Below, in pieces: positions 61,855-64,000 of a DNA stretch of 64,000 bases. The translations under genes and the position numbers were made by a program. Each line of letters begins with the position of its first letter. The stretch's first letter is position 1. Source of the DNA: JBBROS01 sp965213855 (GTDB lineage: Bacteria > Pseudomonadota > Alphaproteobacteria > Acetobacterales > Acetobacteraceae); contig CBDCAA010000011.1 in assembly GCA_965213855.1 (NCBI GenBank), positions 620,001-684,000 of the forward strand. Direction: 5' to 3'. A model generated the notes under the pieces. The model was not told the origin of the DNA. It saw nothing but the letters and a program-made list of their open reading frames with translations, and made no database searches.

Positions 61855-62448
61855 CTATCGCCGCCCCTTGAGCGCTGCCGCCAACGTCCCGTCGTCGAGC
61901 ACGTCGAGCGCGCCGCCGATCGGCACACCCTGGCCGACGCGTGTGATGCGCACGTCCGGCGCCACCTTGCGCAGGCGATCCGTCAGCCAGTGGGCGGTGC
62001 TGGCCCCGTCGACCGTGGCGCCCAGGGCGAGGATGATCTCGGTGAACTCGGCCGCCTCGACGCGGGCGAGCAGGGGCGCCGTGTTCAGGTCGTCGGGGCG
62101 GGTGCCGTTCAACGCGGACAGGGTGCCGCCGAGCACATGGTAGACGCCCCGGTGCACATTGGCGCGTTCCAGCGCCCAGAGGTCGCCGACGCCCTCGACG
62201 ACGCAGATCAACGCCGGGTCGCGCGCCGGGTCGGTGCAGATGCCGCACGGGTCGCGGCTGTCGAGGTTGCCGCACCGTCGGCACGGTCGGACGGCGCGGG
62301 CTGCCTCCTCCAGCGCGGCGGCCAGCGGGAGCATCCGGGTCTGCGGCTGCTGCAGCATGCGCAACGCCGCCCGGCGGGCGCTTCGCGGGCCCAGGCCGGG
62401 CAGGCGGGCAAGCAGGCCGATCAGGCGGTCGACTTCAGGGCCGCCCAT
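61855..62448 (-). CDS. recR: Recombination protein RecR
   Basis: A 197-residue protein for gap repair with RecF and RecO. The helix-hairpin-helix LPGLGPRSARRAALRM, the zinc finger CRRCGNLDSRDPCGIC and the Toprim domain (LICVVEGVGDLWALERAN; EFTEIILALGATVDG) are in place. It follows ybaB by 25 bases; dnaX-ybaB-recR is a classic order. Confidence 0.96.
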   Translation of the reverse strand: MGGPEVDRLIGLLARLPGLGPRSARRAALRMLQQPQTRMLPLAAALEEAARAVRPCRRCGNLDSRDPCGICTDPARDPALICVVEGVGDLWALERANVHRGVYHVLGGTLSALNGTRPDDLNTAPLLARVEAAEFTEIILALGATVDGASTAHWLTDRLRKVAPDVRITRVGQGVPIGGALDVLDDGTLAAALKGRR

Positions 62449-62473
62449 TGGCGTGCTTTGACAACCCTTCCCG

Positions 62474-62797
62474 TCAGAACGGCAGCTTCATCCCACCCGG
62501 CAGGCCAAGGCCGCCGGTCGCCTTCTCCATTTCGTCGGCCATGACGGCGTCGATCTTGCGCTTCGCGTCGGCGTGGGCGGCGACGATCAGGTCCTCCAGC
62601 ATCTCCAACTCGGCCGGGTCGGCCAGCTTCGGATCCATCTTGATGCGCTTTAGCTCGAACTTGCCGGACAGCGTCACGGTGACCATCCCGGCCCCGGACG
62701 AGCCCTCGATTTCCATGGCCTCCAGCTTGGCCTGCATCTCGGCCATCTTGGATTGCATCTGCGTCGCCTGCTTCATCAGGCCTGCAAGGTTCTTCAT
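62474..62797 (-). CDS. ybaB: YbaB/EbfC nucleoid-associated protein
   Basis: A 107-residue DNA-binding protein. The MKNLAGLMKQATQMQSKMAE start, GSSGAGMVTVTLSGKFELKR and LEMLEDLIVAAHADAKRKID are diagnostic. It lies three bases after dnaX and 25 before recR. Confidence 0.96.
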   Translation of the reverse strand: MKNLAGLMKQATQMQSKMAEMQAKLEAMEIEGSSGAGMVTVTLSGKFELKRIKMDPKLADPAELEMLEDLIVAAHADAKRKIDAVMADEMEKATGGLGLPGGMKLPF

Positions 62798-62800
62798 CGG

Positions 62801-64000
62801 CTAGTCCTCCATCTCGGTCACAAGGTCGGCGTCGGGCGGCGCGAACTCCGGCATGTCAGGTTCCGCCAGGCTCAAGGCTTGTTCGGGCGCCAGGCCATAC
62901 GCGTCGACCCGGCTGTCGTTCACCTGATCGATCGTCGCCCCCGGGAAGGCGTCCAGGATCGCGCGGACGAGCGGGTGGTCGGCGACGGCCGTGCGGCGCG
63001 CGGCGTCGGCCGCCTCGCCCTGCTGGGCCAGCGTCGCCTCGCCTGTCTCGCGCGAGACAGCGATCGTCCAGCGTTCGCCGGTGGCGTCCAGCAGCAGCTT
63101 TGCCAGAGCCGGCGCCAGGTTGCGCGGGGCGTCGGGCTCGGGGCGCAGCTCGATCAGGCCGCCGCCTTCGCGCTGCGGGACGAAGCGGACGAGGTGCACT
63201 TGATGCAGCAGGCTTGCGTGCAGCAACGCCTCGCGCCGGGCGACGGCGAGTTGGGCGACGTCGCGGAAGCTCTGCAGCCGGGGCCCGGGATCCTGGGCCG
63301 CCGCAACGATCGGGGCGCCGTTGGCGACCGCGCGCACGCCCCCGTCCGGGCGCGGGTCGGCGCGGGTCTCGGCGATCGGGGCGGGAGCAGCTGCAGGGGC
63401 GGGGGTAGCTGCAGAAGCGGGGCGGGGCGGGGCGGGGCCAGACGGGGCGGGGCCAGACGGGGCGGGGCCAGACGGGGCGGGGCCAGACGGGGCGGGGCCA
63501 GACGGGGCGGGGCCAGACGGGGCGGGGCCAGACGCGGCGGTCCCGATCCCGGTCAGCCGGCGGACCAAGTCGCCGGGCGGCGGCAGGTCGGCGACGTAGC
63601 AGCAGCGGATCAGCACCATCTCGGCGGCGGCACGGCGGTCGGGCGCCTGCTCGACCTCGGCGGCGCCCTTCAGCAGCATCTGCCACAGCCGCCCCAGCGT
63701 GGGCATGGAGAGGCGATCGGCCAAGGCGGCAGCGGCGGTGCGTTCGGCTTCCGGCAGCTCGGCCCCGTCGCGCAGCCCCGGCACGGCCTTCAGCCGGGTG
63801 ACGGTGTGGGTGAGCTGCAGCAGGTCGTGCAACAGAAGGCCCATGTCGGCGCCCCGCTCATGCGCGCGGGCGGTCAGGGTCAGCACCAGGTCGGGCGTCC
63901 CGGCCATCACCGCCTCGAACAGCTCATAGACGGATGTGCGGTCGGCCAGGCCCAGCATCTCGACGACGTCGGCGGCATCGACGGCAGCCCCGCCAGCTTG
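62801..64000 (-). CDS. dnaX: DNA polymerase III tau/gamma subunit, C-terminal part
   Basis: The 3' part (about 399 codons) of the clamp-loader gene; the AAA+ domain lies beyond the end of the window. The visible part starts in domain III (DAADVVEMLGLADRTSVYEL), then DLLQLTHTVTRLKAVPGL, LGRLWQMLLKGAAEVEQA, a long Ala/Pro-rich linker with seven SGPAP repeats, and the C-terminal tau domain that contacts the polymerase (DHPLVRAILDAFPGATIDQV). The frame is open to base 64000. Whether a gamma form is made by frameshift cannot be judged from this part. Confidence 0.95.
   Translation of the reverse strand, partial: QAGGAAVDAADVVEMLGLADRTSVYELFEAVMAGTPDLVLTLTARAHERGADMGLLLHDLLQLTHTVTRLKAVPGLRDGAELPEAERTAAAALADRLSMPTLGRLWQMLLKGAAEVEQAPDRRAAAEMVLIRCCYVADLPPPGDLVRRLTGIGTAASGPAPSGPAPSGPAPSGPAPSGPAPSGPAPSGPAPPRPASAATPAPAAAPAPIAETRADPRPDGGVRAVANGAPIVAAAQDPGPRLQSFRDVAQLAVARREALLHASLLHQVHLVRFVPQREGGGLIELRPEPDAPRNLAPALAKLLLDATGERWTIAVSRETGEATLAQQGEAADAARRTAVADHPLVRAILDAFPGATIDQVNDSRVDAYGLAPEQALSLAEPDMPEFAPPDADLVTEMED
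63431..63535. repeat. 15-bp tandem repeat (seven copies) in dnaX
   Basis: Seven perfect copies of a unit containing GGGGCGGGGCCAGAC, with CCAGAC recurring every 15 bases from 63438 to 63528. In frame it encodes SGPAP seven times in the linker of tau. Confidence 0.95.

Noticed and set aside
63431..63535. Regular repeats as a possible CRISPR array
   Set aside because: Units are 15 bp with no spacers and are in frame with dnaX.

Overview
This is a continuous, gene-dense stretch of a GC-rich (roughly two thirds GC) chromosome from an alphaproteobacterium, most likely order Rhodospirillales and possibly Acetobacteraceae. The taxonomic call rests on gene content and order: a three-gene NAD(P) transhydrogenase (pntAA-pntAB-pntB), the Caulobacter-type flagellar order fliF-fliG-fliH(flbE)-fliN-flbD with flhA, MucR, a divergent isocitrate lyase/short-chain-acyl-CoA-type regulator pair, trpB-trpA-accD-folC, OlsB, and dnaX-ybaB-recR. 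No tRNA, rRNA, CRISPR array, insertion sequence or prophage was recognised, and base composition looks even, so this reads as core chromosome with a few accessory genes.

Layout. 1-1.9 kb: end of an oligoendopeptidase F gene coupled to an ABC1/UbiB-type kinase. 1.9-4.9 kb: hybrid histidine kinase with CHASE3, PAS, kinase core and two receivers, followed by a strong hairpin. 5-8 kb: transhydrogenase operon. 8-8.7 kb: three tiny overlapping genes of unknown function. 8.7-10 kb: a Rieske oxygenase of the quaternary-ammonium demethylase type. 10.1-23.5 kb: a flagellar block with two oppositely oriented parts. One (minus) holds fliK-flgD and fliF-fliG-fliH-fliN-flbD-flhA; the other (plus) holds flgE-flgK-flgL. 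The shared control region has a good sigma-54 promoter and two copies of an imperfect palindrome that probably binds FlbD; a third copy lies in front of fliF.

23.5-26.7 kb: an ScfR/RamB-like regulator divergent from isocitrate lyase, plus a 50-residue acidic peptide gene. 26.7-33.7 kb: catabolic and accessory enzymes (thiolase-like protein, periplasmic PheC-like protein, amidase, uronate-dehydrogenase-like protein, flavoprotein), a protein made only of the membrane and extracytoplasmic part of FtsH, an acetyltransferase and a cupin. 33.8-38.2 kb: trpB-trpA-accD-folC. 38.3-44.8 kb: CorA-type transporter, hydrolase, XRE regulator, lnt, a 2-hydroxyacid dehydrogenase, olsB and fur, the last four forming a tightly packed envelope-linked run. 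45-48.3 kb: mucR, a TusA-like gene, and nfu-nitroreductase-tsaB-rimI.

48.4-51.7 kb: kdpE-kdpD with no kdpFABC next to it. 51.8-53.7 kb: a quinone oxidoreductase and two small stress-type genes, one with an EcfG-like promoter. 53.7-55.7 kb: motB-motA. 55.7-57.3 kb: divergent trxB and lrp. 57.3-61.7 kb: small lipoprotein, GT83-type glycosyltransferase, DUF938 methyltransferase, PilZ protein and a peptide-type solute-binding protein. 61.9-64 kb: recR, ybaB and the 3' part of dnaX, whose linker carries a perfect 15-bp tandem repeat.

Start codons were chosen from ribosome-binding sites, overlaps with upstream genes and where recognisable protein begins. Names rest on motif and family recognition from the translated sequence; no database search was run.
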